A stretch of DNA of 64,000 nt, taken from NCBI GenBank assembly GCA_947561395.2, contig OX387183.1, positions 57,333,915 to 57,397,914 on the forward strand, read 5' to 3'. How positions within the stretch are numbered: the first letter of the stretch is position 1; each line of letters begins with the position of its first letter. This DNA comes from Buxus sempervirens (lineage: Eukaryota; Streptophyta; Magnoliopsida; Buxales; Buxaceae). The translations under genes and the position numbers were made by a program. The notes under the pieces were generated by a model, which saw only the letters and a program-made list of their open reading frames with translations, did not search any database and was not told where the DNA came from. Of this stretch, positions 35,608 to 48,605 are shown piece by piece.

Positions 35608-38600
35608 ATGGCGGAATCCCCCGAACAGATGCTGCAATTGGTCCCCTTTGATGAAGACAGGGACGGCCAGCAGCTTTGCGTAAGACCAGATGAGGTGATG
35701 GACGCCCAGCAACTGTCCGTGACACCAAAAAAACAAGAAAACAAATCCATGGTGGTTGATTGTCCTCTGCTGGTGGATCTGCCTGATGGATGGACTGCAC
35801 AAGCTAGACAACGTCTATCGGGGAAGTTGAAGGGCAAAATAGATTGGGTAATCTCTGATTTTATCTTACTGTTTATAATCTGAAGCTCGAGGTTCAGATC
35901 TGGCTCTTTGAAACAAGTACTTTTACTTTGTGTGTTTAAAAACAATGCTCTTTAATGAAATAGCAAACTTTGATCTATCTTCATTATGCGAATAAACATA
36001 TCTTTAGTTATCAAAATCATTTTTCCCAAAGAATCAACCAAGCATACGAGTCGTTATCTTCAAGGAGGTAGAAATTAGACAAAGGAAAAAGAAGGACAAG
36101 AATCTTAAGGACAAACTCTTAAGCCTTACACCTCCGGTTTCCTACTTCTGATCATTTGGTCAGTAGATTAATTAGCATATTTCTTTCTTATATTGGTATC
36201 CATTTTTCAAGGACTAACATGGATCTTAGATCTTTTCTTTCGCAGGTTTTGTTATCTTTTTTTACTTGCCAGAACCCCAAGTTTATAGATTAATTGTTCT
36301 CCATTCTAGTTTTGGACATAAACTGTTAATTTCTTGAATGATTTAGGTTTCAGAAGTATCTCTTTTAGTCACTTTTCATCTGTCCCGGAATGTTTTCCTT
36401 TGATCTGTATCATGCATCCATTTCCTAGATATGCAGACCCTTAAATATCTACTAACCATCTGGATAGGAAGGAGAGAAACTATTTTTACTTATGAGGGAA
36501 CTACATGGAATTGGACACGAAACTGACTGTTATTTCGTTAGTGAATTGATTTAGGTTTTAAAAGTATCTCTTTTAGACAAAAGTGACCATTAGAATTTCG
36601 TTACGTGAAGTGATGATTAGAGTTCAATTAATTCTTTTTAATTTTGGATTTTTTCTCCTTTTCGATCTCGAGGATGTGTCGTTAATGAATCTGGAGATGA
36701 TTGATTCATTAGAAGATAATGCTGTTAACATGTGCTGTATTTATGTCTTGATTCTTAACATACTCCTATCTCTTCCTTAAGTTAGATGGATCATAAAACT
36801 GAGGGGAAAAAAAAGGAAAAGAAAAAGAAAAAGGGCATTATCATCTCTTATTATTTCCTATTTCTTGTGAAACTATTCTGGGTGAGACTAAATATAGAAT
36901 TATACTATATATTTCAAACCAGTATGGCTGTTGTTTGATATTTCGTTTAAGGACTTGCAAGTTAAGAATATCTTTTAATCTTCATTTTAGTGGAGTTCTT
37001 CCGGATTGTCATCACCTGTTTGCAGGGTCCCATGGTAGCTAACCACATGATCTCTGTCTTATATGTATGTTCTAATTTGTTATTTTTACATTCTTAGCGG
37101 TTTCTTTTTTTTTTGGTTGCAATAAGAGGCCCATGAACTAGATTTCTTGTTGTAAGCATATGTTAATTATTGTGTTAGATATGAACACAATTCCTAGTCA
37201 ATATGGTTAAAGTTGAGATCAGGTATGTTTGCTGGTTCTCATCTGCGTATTATTTGTTTATTTTTTTTTGGGCCAGTAAATGGAAGTTCTACTTAGTCTA
37301 AATTAAGAATGACCTTAGATGCAGGATACACTCAAGAGGATTGTGTATTATCATCTGTGTATTAAATGTTCAATGATCTTCTCTTTTCCGAAAGCAAAAC
37401 TACCGAGTTCTATAAATTGGAACAAGAGCTGAATATTGGTCTTTTTATCCACCAAACAAACAAATTAAACTCATTATTTTATCAGCGAAGTTGATGCCAC
37501 TTTTATTTGGAAGATCATATCATCTGAAATTGGAATTGCGAAAATAATAATCATATGTGTGTATACGGTAGCACTTATTTTGCAGAAGTTCTTTCAGGTG
37601 ATACGGTTAATCAGGCAAAAGAAGGTAAGAAATGAAATGAGCTTATGTACAATTTTAAAAATAATATGCACTCTAGGGTAGCCTACGTTTGCAGATTTCT
37701 TAAGGCTAGAAGCGAACTATAGTTTCATGTAATGTTCTGGAATTTTTTCCTTTTTATGTTAAAGTTCATGTTTGTTATGACACTTCAGGAAATTGTTTCC
37801 ACATTAGAACTAATGGCAAGCATATGTGCAGTACTATTATCATAAAACATCAAAAGTTATGGCACGGTCGCGAGAAGAGATGCGCAGATACGATGCTAAT
37901 GGATCGATCAAGAGTAATGTGCCCAAAAGAGTTAACAAATCAACGGTAAGCTGGTATTACATCTCCTTGCAAAGTCGATGACAAGTGAAATCAGTTGTTC
38001 TTTAATGATATGTAACAGTAAATTGGTTTAATTTGGGTTTTCAGTCAGTTACCCATGAAAAAGAGAGTAACATTCCTGTCAAAATGTTGAAGAGAACGGA
38101 GAACAAGCTAGATTTTGAAGACATTCATGTGTCAGAAAAAGAGACCAAGGTTAGTTGGAAGAGCGATTGGCTAGTGAATGACAAGTAGAAATGACTTTTT
38201 TTTTCAGTGATAATAAACTGTATATATTATATATCTTACGTTAGTTTCACTATTTTTCAGTCTGTTAAGAGTGAAAAAGGATGCAAATCTGAGAAAGTGC
38301 CAATGAAAAGTGAAAGCAAACTGGGTTTTGATGGTGCTTACGGGAAAGTGAAAGTTAACTGGGTTCTGTGTGACGCCAAGGAAAACATATGGGAAGCTAT
38401 GATCGATGGGAAGGTAGTAGCAGTAGATGTGAAAGTTAAGTGGGAGCATGAACTCCCAGCAGATGGTGTAGCATCTAAAGGTATCACTTCTAAATTTTCT
38501 TTTCCTGTTTTTCATCATCAATATACCAAGCCATATATAACTAGAATTATCATTTGATAAGATAAATAAGGAGCCGTGTATATCGATCGATTCACGAATG

Positions 38601-38845
38601 TGACAATTGGAGGTCATCCCCTTGGAACTAGCAGGATTGGAGAGGACTGCTGCGGCTCTAACAATCATCTTAATCCTTGTACTTTTATTTTCTTTTACCA
38701 TAATAGTTGTTTGGGTATCTCTTTCATTCGTGGACACTTAAAGGTTATGCTTGCAGGTACTATCAAGAAGAGAAAGTATACAAGGCGTGAAAAGGGTGAG
38801 TACAGCAATGGTGCTGACAAGTCTCCAAATCCTGCCCTGGCCTGA
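35608..38845 (+). CDS. Methyl-CpG-binding domain protein, gene 2
   Basis: Five exons join in frame: 35,608-35,847, 37,832-37,945, 38,045-38,149, 38,261-38,480 and 38,757-38,845, giving 255 residues. The MBD spans about 57-105 (VDLPDGWTAQARQRLSG, DWYYYHKTSKVMARSREEM) and keeps the R-x-R-x-SG Arg, D-x-Y and the Arg-Ser pair. Intron 1 splits the MBD right before the YYY, exactly where gene 1 has its first intron, also phase 0, so the two are paralogues. A block at about 175-205 (KVKVNWVLCDAKENIWEAMI) matches the gene 1 C-terminal block. A basic tail (KKRKYTRREK) could be a nuclear signal. Relative to the palindrome copies, exon 1 lacks about 50 codons, and the present start MAESPEQ lies downstream of the ancestral one. 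Confidence 0.88.
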
Positions 38846-40910
38846 AATGGTTTATCAGGGTCTTATGGACCTCATCTGGGAAGTCCCCTATTTATCATGC
38901 ATCTTTTATAAATTTACTGCCAGAGACAGTTTCTGCTTTCCTTTATCATGGTTGAACAAACAATCATGTTTAAACCTTAATTGTAGCTGTTTGTCAAACA
39001 ATAGCAGACATCTCTTTTTGATATCTTTCGGTGATTCCATCAAATCTATTAAGGCCAGGAATCATGATGGTAGATAGAGGTATATACCCAAAGAAGAGGC
39101 CAGACAATCAATCCAGACTGTCTGGATGAATGCACACAGAGATATCGTCGCAATTTCTTGTGTCTGTTTTTGCAATAGCAACAACGCTATGGTATTTAGT
39201 CAATTTGTTGTTCACGTCCTTGAGAGGATAACGCCCAAATAGGTGCCAAAAACCAAATAAGAAACGGAATATTTTAGATGGTTACCTTTTGGATTCCTAT
39301 TCCTCAAGCGTTCCAGATAGATATTCGAGTTTTCAAACCAGTTAAATTTGAAGGTAGAGGAGGAGGAAATATTCCTTGCATATATAGAAACATACCGTAA
39401 ACCCTAAAAGTCAGTTTCCGTTAAGGAAGGGAGTAAGGAACCCATTTACCCTCACATCCATGTGATTATTTCTCTTTCTAGGGTTACGCGAACAAAGTGG
39501 TTACAAAAATTAAACCAGTAGAATAAAGAACGCCCAATGATCGCCTGTTTGATAAGTGCCTACAATGATAAGAACCGATATTGCCAATTCCATACCCAGT
39601 TCTCACTTCACACATCTAAATCAACGTGTGTTGCTTAAGCTTTAATCACTTTAAGCTAAAAGTTTCAGTCATTTTTGCTGAATTATATGGATACTTTGAA
39701 AGCTTTTGATCGATCAGTCGTTCTTCAAAGTCACTCTTACCTTTTGCGGAGGGAATGTTTTGTGAGTTGTCCTCCTAACAGATGAAGGGCCTTGATATAG
39801 AGCTATAGATACTTTTTAACGTTAATTCTTATCCCAGATCGATCATTTCATCCTCTAGTCTTTTAGCAATAGCAAGCTAGCTAGAATAATTTAGATAGAT
39901 TAAATAAACTCCTATGACTGTCAAACGAACTGGAAATTAATTATGAACCATCTTTTCACTCTCCACGTCCTAGAGTTCTTTTGAAGAAATTCGTCATAGA
40001 CCCGATGAAATAATTACTTCATCAAACCCTATCTAGTGTGGGTTGATTTCATTCCCAAGTCTATTTCTGCCTTGATATTCTTTCTGAATGTTACTGTGCT
40101 TAGATACAGATATCACACTACAAATTCTTATCTATGACACCGTAGAGTCAAATAGCTAGTCAGTAACACTATGTTTCCCTTCTACTCGGTTGATTGTGGC
40201 ATTTCAAATTGAATGTTTGAAGTCTTATGTCGATAACAATTTGTCGATCTGATGTCTTAAAATCACTCTTCTACATAGGTTTTAGTGGACATATATTTGG
40301 CAATATGAAAAGAAGACGTGCTTCACCTCAAATCAGTCTGCCATGCACAAAAATATTCCAAATTGTATGAGAGATTCTGTCATTTTTTGTATCTTGTTTA
40401 ATATTGCAAATATATATAACAGCAAGAAGTAGTCAAAGTGAATCAAATTATGGAAGTTTACTAGTAAACTTGATCCCATTAACCATTTACTACTGATTTT
40501 TAATTAATAAAACCCAAATCCGATATTTCCTTGTGTCTTTAATATATGAAGTTGTAAAATGAAAATTTGATAATTCTCAGACTATTGGGAGAAAAAAGAA
40601 AGTTAAATTTTTTTAGCAAAGAGCAATGGTGACAAAAAGAACCAGCTTAGGGCAGGTAACATTAGTTATTCTCACATCTTAAAGTGCTCCTTCACTTCCT
40701 CTTTCCTTATTGCTTAGAATGAAGTGAGTGGTCACAAATAGAATCGCCTAATCAATTTGGGTTGTGAAAAGGAATGTTTGGTTCGATTTCATTTCTTAGT
40801 TAGGGACTTCGTAGGTTAGATGTAAAGTGAAGTTCTTGCCTCAAACATGAAAGAATCTAACATTCGATCAGCTTATTTGTGTCCGACTATAACCAGGCTC
40901 CAAAGATGTG
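38846..40910. other. Intergenic region, no gene recognised
   Basis: Presumably the MBD gene 2 3' UTR at its left end. The remainder is AT-rich with no coding or repeat signal I could identify. Confidence 0.35.
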
Positions 40911-40915
40911 AATAT

Positions 40916-41717
40916 TGTAGAACATCGTTCCTACTAAAAGCTTAAGCTAATAGTAGGCGTAAACTTTATATATTTCATTATATTCTTAACACTCCCCCTC
41001 ACGTGTGGGCCGGACTCAAACCCATTTTAGGGAGGCTCTACACATGGAATATTTTTTTTCTCAACAAGTATAGTGGAGGTTTGAACCCAAGACCTTGGCA
41101 TTTGCCTAAGGCTCTGATACCATGTAGAATAGTACCGTTCCCACGAAAAGCTTCAAGCATATATAAAGGTGAACTGTATATATTTAGTTATATTCCTTAA
41201 CACTTCCCCTCATTTGTGGGCTGGACTCAAACCCATTTTAGAGAGGACCTACACATGGAATATTTTTTTCCTCAACAAGTGAAGTGGAGGTTTGAACCCA
41301 AGACCTTGGCATTTGCCTAAGGCTCTAGTATCATGTAGAACACCGTGCCTATTAAAAGCTTAAGTTAATAGTAGAGGTGAACTTTATATATATGTACATT
41401 TAGTTATATTTCTTAATACTGTAGAACACAGTTCCTACTAAAAGCTCAAGTTTATAGTAGAGGTGAACTTTATATATTTAGTTATATTCCTTAACACTCC
41501 CCCTCACGTCTAAGTTGGACTCAAACCCATTTTAGGGAGGACCTACACGTGGAATATTTTTTTTCTCAACAGGTGGAGTGGAGGTTCGAACCCAGGATCT
41601 CGGTGTTAACTTGACTCTGATACCATGTAGAACACCATTCCTACTAAAGACTTAAGTTAATAGTAGCTTAAGCTAATAGCAGGGGTGAAATTTATATATT
41701 TCATTATATTCTTAACA
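40916..41717 (-). mobile_element. Tandem TRIM retroelement: five LTRs, three internal domains
   Basis: On the minus strand each LTR (76-92 bp) begins TGTTAAG and ends CTACA. It is followed directly by TGGTATCAGAGC, the initiator-Met tRNA primer site, and preceded by a purine tract (GAGGGGGAG). LTRs lie at 40,916-40,991, 41,123-41,202, 41,334-41,419, 41,420-41,496 and 41,626-41,717. Internal domains of about 130 bp lie at 40,992-41,122, 41,203-41,333 and 41,497-41,625. The array is flanked by the 5-bp duplication AATAT (40,911-40,915 and 41,718-41,722). There is no coding capacity: this is a terminal-repeat retrotransposon in miniature, amplified head-to-tail. Confidence 0.9.
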
Positions 41718-42054
41718 AATATTGCAAATGCTACTTGCTGATTGGAGGACAAATGCATGCCGATGTATCTTTCCGGATAAAGATGATTATATCTTGTCCC
41801 AGTTCTCAGTTCGTGCCAATTATCAGTTTCCATGAGTCATCATCCACATTGTAATTAATTACTAACCCTATCACACTGATATGATTGGAGCTGTTCATGG
41901 CTTTTCTTTGCCTACAGTCACTCATTCCAATCTTTCTTTCATTATCTGCGAGCTCTTGAAGATTAGAAAATCAAATATATATAGAAAATACAATAGCATG
42001 TCACAAATCTTGATCATAATATAGAAAATCAGTTGAAATAATGAAGTCCCGTGA

Positions 42055-42180
42055 TCTCAAAGTCTGAGTCTATCATGGAATTCGATTTCGGGTTCTGCAT
42101 GGAACCGTCGAAGTGCGACCTTTTCAGAGAGAGAGAGAGAGAGAGAGTAGGGCTTTCACTAAGAGAACTGAGTCGACTGA
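42055..42180 (-). repeat. Fourth fragment of the MBD exon-1 cassette
   Basis: The segment 'ttctgcatggaaccgtcgaa' and its surroundings match the minus-strand orientation of the palindrome exon ('ttttgcatggaaccattgaa'), followed by a (GA)n tract corresponding to the CT-rich leader. Only about 120 bases are recognisable. It lies 3.2 kb beyond MBD gene 2. Confidence 0.65.
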
Positions 42181-43089
42181 CTAAGAAAAGACAATATATT
42201 AGCGTTTCAAGACTTCAAGCATATAGCGTTTCAAGACTTCAAGCATATACATGAAGAGCATCACGCATATAAAGCAAGAAATAATAATAATAATAATTAA
42301 CAAGACTAAAAAACCCATCATAATAACAAATCCCAAGCAGTATAAAGAAAAAGAAAATAAGAGGTATATCGTGATTTGTTGGAATTATTTCGTTGGAGTG
42401 AACTCTTGGGATGGCTTTGAAGATTGAGGACGATAGAGAAAATCTGAAGAATCATTGCCGGTCTGAAGATTGAGGATGATAAGAGTTAATCTGAAGGAGG
42501 ACGATAGAAGTTTTGAAGACTCACCGATGCTCTGAGATAGCTTTGATTGAGGGAGGATGATAGAAGCTTGAGACTTTCTTTTTTATCGGTAATAGATAGA
42601 TACACTTGATATCGAGGTGATTTCATTCTCTGGAAAATGACATACACGATATCAAAAGGTAAGTTGTTTTCCAGAAAATTTCTATTTTTTAGGAAAATTG
42701 TTTTACATTAAATCGTATTTTACATAGAAACAAACACCTAAAAATCCCCACTTTACCCCAAAAACATTTTCCTGTTATATGAATTAACGTTTCTATCTAG
42801 CTATGAGTATGTTGTTCATTTTTAACTATATATCCATCCACTCCATGTCCATGTCTATCTTTCATAAAATAAAAAATAAAAAAATTCCTTATTTAACTTT
42901 GCCAACACAACTTTGTGCTTTTAATTTTTGTAAGACTTTATAAAGTTTTTTTTTTTCTTTTTACTAAGTTCATGTGATTCTAATTCCTTTTCCCAGTTTA
43001 CTACCACATTATTTTCCTATCTTTAATATCATCTACATGCATTAGCCCAAGGTTGTCATATCTAATTTAATTAGTGGATTGGTACGTGG

Positions 43090-44060
43090 GCATTAGTTAT
43101 TAATTGAGATATAGAAGTCCATATGAGAATAGGGAAGATTCTTTGGGTGCAAATCTTAGTACGTTCATGGGTGATAAGTTTTAATTGAGATATATAAGCA
43201 AATATGAAAAACGAGGAATGGCTCTTTGGGTACATAGCAAATCTCAGTCGAGAATCTGCCCAATTCCCTGTAAAATAGTACTAATTGTGGGTGTAAATTA
43301 TTAAGTAGGATATAGAAGTCAATATAGAAAAAGGTGATGGGTTCCTTGGGTAATAAGTTTCAGTCGAGAATCTACCTAGTACCATTTATAATATTATAGA
43401 TAGATATAAATATACGTATTATAATTTCTTTGCAAATAAAGCTAGAAACTTGTGACCAATTGATTTAACAACCCACTTGTAATTACACATATTGAAGTCG
43501 GTGTTTTACATAGAGGTTGGTTATACACAAGTCAATTCCTCATATGACTTGTGCAAAAACAAATTCGATTCGAGTTTGGCTCTTAATTAATCTTATCTAG
43601 ATCAATGGAAAATTTAACTTAGCAAGTAGATAAAAAATAGAAGTGATCATAGATTAAGTTCCTATCCTCTAGAGCATGATAAGTGTATTAGAGAATGACT
43701 GAAATATTCTAAACACAATATACTTATAATGCCATTTAGATTATCAATCTATCATCACGCAATTAGAATATGTGAAATAGATAGATTAGGCAAGAAAATC
43801 TAGAACCTTAGTATCATCTAAATCTCTTGCGTCAAAACATGCAATCAAAATAATAGAGAAAGATCATACAAGATTTATAGTTTATATACACTAGGGGAAA
43901 TGCATATGCTGTGTTTGTATCAAAAGACTAGAGATAAGTATAAGCAATTAATTAGGAGATAAAAATGAATAGAAAAATATGAGGGGCAACTTCGGTAGCA
44001 AATTTCAGTAGAGAATCTTAAGAATTTTCTTTATAATAGTATATATATATATATATATAT
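43090..44060 (+). repeat. Degenerate tandem repeat and AT microsatellite
   Basis: Units containing 'gagatatagaag', 'ctttgggt' and 'agtcgagaatct' recur near 43,110, 43,180, 43,300 and, separated, 43,950-44,030, about 100-120 bases each. A (AT)n run at 44,040-44,061 follows. The rest of 42,180-44,790 shows no gene. Confidence 0.6.
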
Positions 44061-44792
44061 AATGTTTCAGTTTTTTTGTCGGCTTCAACACCATCAGCTA
44101 CAGAGTTAAATTGCTGGTGTTGGGAGTTCAATAATTAAACTTGAATGATTACCCCCAAATTTCTGAATTCACAAATCATGATCACTAACCAGTTTTCAAT
44201 GATCTGCAATAAATCATGCTGAAACACAATTACACAAAAATAACTATTAAGAAAGATCGACACTAGAGCCTGTAACAAAATAAACTTGAACAACCATATT
44301 GATTATTGAAAAGGAGAGAATTTTGACACCATCCCAGCAATCTTTAGACAACTGGAAAACATATGCACTTGAAATCCGTAAGGAAAGAATAAATCAAAAT
44401 AAATGGTAAAAAAGAATACATATATCAAACTTCTCTATGGCCATTGAAAAACTGGCAAGGAAGTCAGTTGAGATGATAGCTGAAAAAGAAACAAATGCAA
44501 TATCTAGAGTGATGATGCATCACGATCAAGCAAGAACCATCTTGTCTGAGGTACCAAGTTGACCTCATTGCATGATGCTCATGCGCAAAAAACAGAAGAG
44601 AAATGTGTAAACTCCAAAGAACTAGATGAAAACATCTCCACCAAATTACGCTGTGCTATTGTTGCCGGTAACTGCTACGTGAACCAGAGTCTATCCTGGT
44701 TCCGGCTTATTTGACATGGAACAAGGGAAAAAATATTCTTTTCTGAAGAGAAGCCTTTATCTGAGGCGTGAACCAAAAATGTCCGTACAATT

Positions 44793-47700
44793 TCAGAGGG
44801 TCCGAAATGAAGAGTGCCTCCATCTCTCTAGCTTCGGCCTCCAATTATTTTCACTGTATATGGGCTTCAAAAATCGTTCTGCCTCAATTTCAGAAGATTT
44901 TAGCCTCCATAAATGTTCAATGCATTGCTTGTGATCATAAGAGCCCATGCCTTTAATATTCTGTTCATCTGGGTTAACCTTTCTCTGATAGCTAGAATGC
45001 CACTTGGCTTGCAAATAAGCTAGAGACCTCCATGGAGGAAAAGGCATCGAGTTCTGCTTGAGAGAAGACCTTGCAGCTTCCACCATAACTTGAAGAATCT
45101 GTTTCAACTTGGACAATGTACCCACATACACAACTGGAAGAGCATTCAATATTGCATCATAGGATTCAACAGCTCTTGCTATCTCAAAGTGGCTTCGGAA
45201 ATCAATATCAATGATCATGCGTTCAGGGATTCCGGCGTCATTATGAGTGGCCACATCAATATATTCATGGTCACCTTAGTAATTGCAAATAGATGTTAGA
45301 AATGATCAGTGTTAAATCTAAAATTCTCAATAAGACAAAGAAATAAAAAATTTTTAAGAGAGGTTAAGGGCTTTGCATCCTATGTGAGAGGTACATAGCG
45401 CAGAAGCAGTCTATATCACTATGTTGTGTTATTTGGCATGCACAAACAAGGAGGGGAGATCTATATGGTAATTGACTTAAAAATCACTCCAACACTTCCA
45501 AAACACCACCTCCTTTTGGATGTCATAAAAATAAGACTGATGTTTGAAAAATGCATCCAAGTCACCACATAGGCCTGATCTCTGGTTAGGATCCAATTTC
45601 TCCAAACCACCTCATCCGATGGCAAAAAATTATGGTGGATGGTTAGAACCAAAAAGGATTTGGAAAGGTGATCCTAAAAACCCCAACCAACTTCTCCTTC
45701 AAGTGTAATTTATGGGCAAGAAAAAATAGATGTAAATCTAAAATTGAAAATCATCAGACAGGGTTGATTTATTGACTAGAGGATCTTCCAGCTTCAAGTA
45801 CAAACCATATCATATGATAGAATCCCATATATGAAATGCAATGTATACGACAAAGGAAGGCTGGACAGTTTCTTCCAAAACGGAAGAAATCCTCACTTTT
45901 TGTTATGAAAAATAGAAGATTTTATTTACAGCAATCCTGGTTTAATTAATTCATACCTCCAGGAACTTTGCCATAGCCCTGCCATTTGGATGCACATACA
46001 GCCGCATCATAACCAGAAGACCTCAGGAGCTTTACCAGAGAAAACTTGATGCAGCTTGCATTGCATGGACCTGACTTGACAAAGTCAAGGTCTGTCTCCT
46101 TCACAGAATGAACCACTGATAACAAGTCACTCTCATATTGATTCACTGTGCACTTGTAGAACTGCATAATGAGAGATAATCAGAACAGTTTTGTGTTTCC
46201 CTTACTAATAACTAAATCACAACATGGTTGGAGAAAGGACGTCCACAATCGAAATGAGGTAAAAAAAAATTCGAATCTAAAGAACAAAAAAAATTCATTC
46301 TAACTAATAATCAAGATGTATTTAAGTTCAACACCATTAAAATCCTAGTAAGTGTGGACATTTTACAATCATGGAGCCTATCATTTGCTAGGAATCAAGG
46401 AATAATTCTATAAACCAGCACTTCACTAGGAGGAAATCATTCAAATGTATTTGACACATTTAGGATGCTTTTAACAGACAAGCGCTTATGACCATTTGAA
46501 TTTTTGTTCTCCTCTCTTCTTCTTTGACTGTTACTGCAATCCACTTTGATACTTTCTTTTCTTTGTCTAGTTCATAATGGGACCGTCAATAATGAACTTA
46601 ATATTGTTCTCTACGACCTGCTCTGTTTTTTTCCCTCTTTTTTTTTTTTTTTTTTGGCTATTTATTTCACAAACACACACATTGCATCTTGATTGGTTAC
46701 AGAATTTAACACCTTATATCCATGTGGATACTCAACAACCACATCCATTTCCCTAAACAAGGGCAAATTCAAATTAGAAGACTCTTCATTCATTGTCCTG
46801 TATACCCACAGGACAATAACTACTTACACATCTATATGCCAAAGTGCATAAAAGCCTATAGGAAAACACCGCTTTTCAATTGATAATTGTTCAATCATTT
46901 ATGTCAATCAATAATTGTTTGAACCATTTACTTTTTTTTGCTGTGAAAAGATTATCTAAATTACAATCCTAACCTTAAGGCTACTGCTGAAGCTACCAAT
47001 ATCAACCACATACAAGCCATCATCTACAGCTCCACAACATTATATTACCCAATTAAAAAAGAAAGGGGAGAGATCCAAATAAATTACTAAATCATAATGT
47101 TCACTGACTAGAAGAATGGGCTAGGTGAAAAGTCAAATGGCTTGATCACACGGCCAACCATCAAATGTGGCATCACTAATACATTGAGCAAATTTTAAAG
47201 AAAAGTGAAAATTAGAAAACTAGAAAAAAGTAGAAAAATTATAATTAAACATAGAAACTAATGCACGCACGCGCCCGTACACACATACACACGCATATGT
47301 ATGATGTAAGATATTTTGTTCTATCACAACAACTTCAATTTTATTTTGTGACAAGAATGTTTTGCCACATGGATGAATGATCTAGCCACTTTAGACCATC
47401 CATTTTACAAAGGGACTTCTAGATTAGCCAAATATGAATATCTCAACCCAATTTCTTGTATCTTTCTTCAATGTGAACAACACCTATAAATTCTCAAATA
47501 TTTGTATTCCTTACCTTGTATTTTGAGGGCCTCCTGTGGCATGAATCTCAACATTCTCAACTCATCAATTCTCATCCTAAGCATATATTGCTTCTTTGTT
47601 GGTCAACTTTACCAATGTTGTTTTATATCAGTCTGGAGCATTGCTAGTCCTAAGCCCTAGTGAATGAGTAGGATACTATCACATATGCAGCTGGCATAGA

Positions 47701-48550
47701 ACTTTTGCTACATCTCTTTAGAGATAAACCCTAACCCATTGCACACACAACATATAAAGTTACATGAACTAATGCAGCAAAAAGTCATCTATAAAATGGA
47801 GAAAAGAAGCTCTCAATTGATGATAGGAAATCCTAACTATCCATTTAAATTGGAGTACCAAAACAAAAAAAGGCAGGCAACTATACATTTGGATTCAGCA
47901 ACAACTCTTGGTCCAATTCGATAACAAAATAATTCAAATGTTCTAAATGACTATTAATTACTCACTTATAGATCAAAACTTGCATGAAAGCTACACTTAT
48001 ACCTTGGAATTCGGTAATAAAAGAATCCAATTCCAGAATCTGTTATTAATTTATTAATAACAGCTTCTGGAAGGACCTTCACTGAATAATTTAACTGAGT
48101 ACTCACAAAGAATCCCCAATTCCAAGTTATGATTGAATAGGCTCCTGATCTTTGCAATCCTATACTAAAATTTCCTTCTTGAAATCCTAATATAAAATTC
48201 GAATATTGCATACATGAAACAAAATGTATCAACTAGAACAACGAAAATTATAATTATCTCCCGAACCTGCTTGGCCTACCATTTTTATCTGTCTATATAC
48301 CTGATCAACTCAACAGAAGAAAATAACATGAACATGATCCCAGATCAAGCTGCCAACGTAATATGACCATATATCTCTGACTCTATAATGTAAAAGAACA
48401 GAATAAAAGATGATGATAATTTAAGATGGATATATTTTGCAAGTATTCACCTATATATATATAGAATTTATATACAATAAAAATAACTATTAAGAAAGGA
48501 GAATCGAAAGAACATGTTAGCAGGGGATGTGGAGGAATAAAGAGTGGGAA

Positions 48551-48605
<55 letters not shown>

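Noticed and set aside
35415-35945. 176-residue minus-strand frame over MBD gene 2 exon 1
   Set aside because: Antisense shadow; the + frame carries the MBD and joins correctly to the next exon.
41100-41625. GCTCTGATACCA with GGTTTGAACCC looked like tRNA or SINE sequence
   Set aside because: Position directly beside TG...CA repeats, with purine tracts and a 5-bp duplication, identifies it as the primer-binding site of a TRIM rather than a tRNA gene or SINE.
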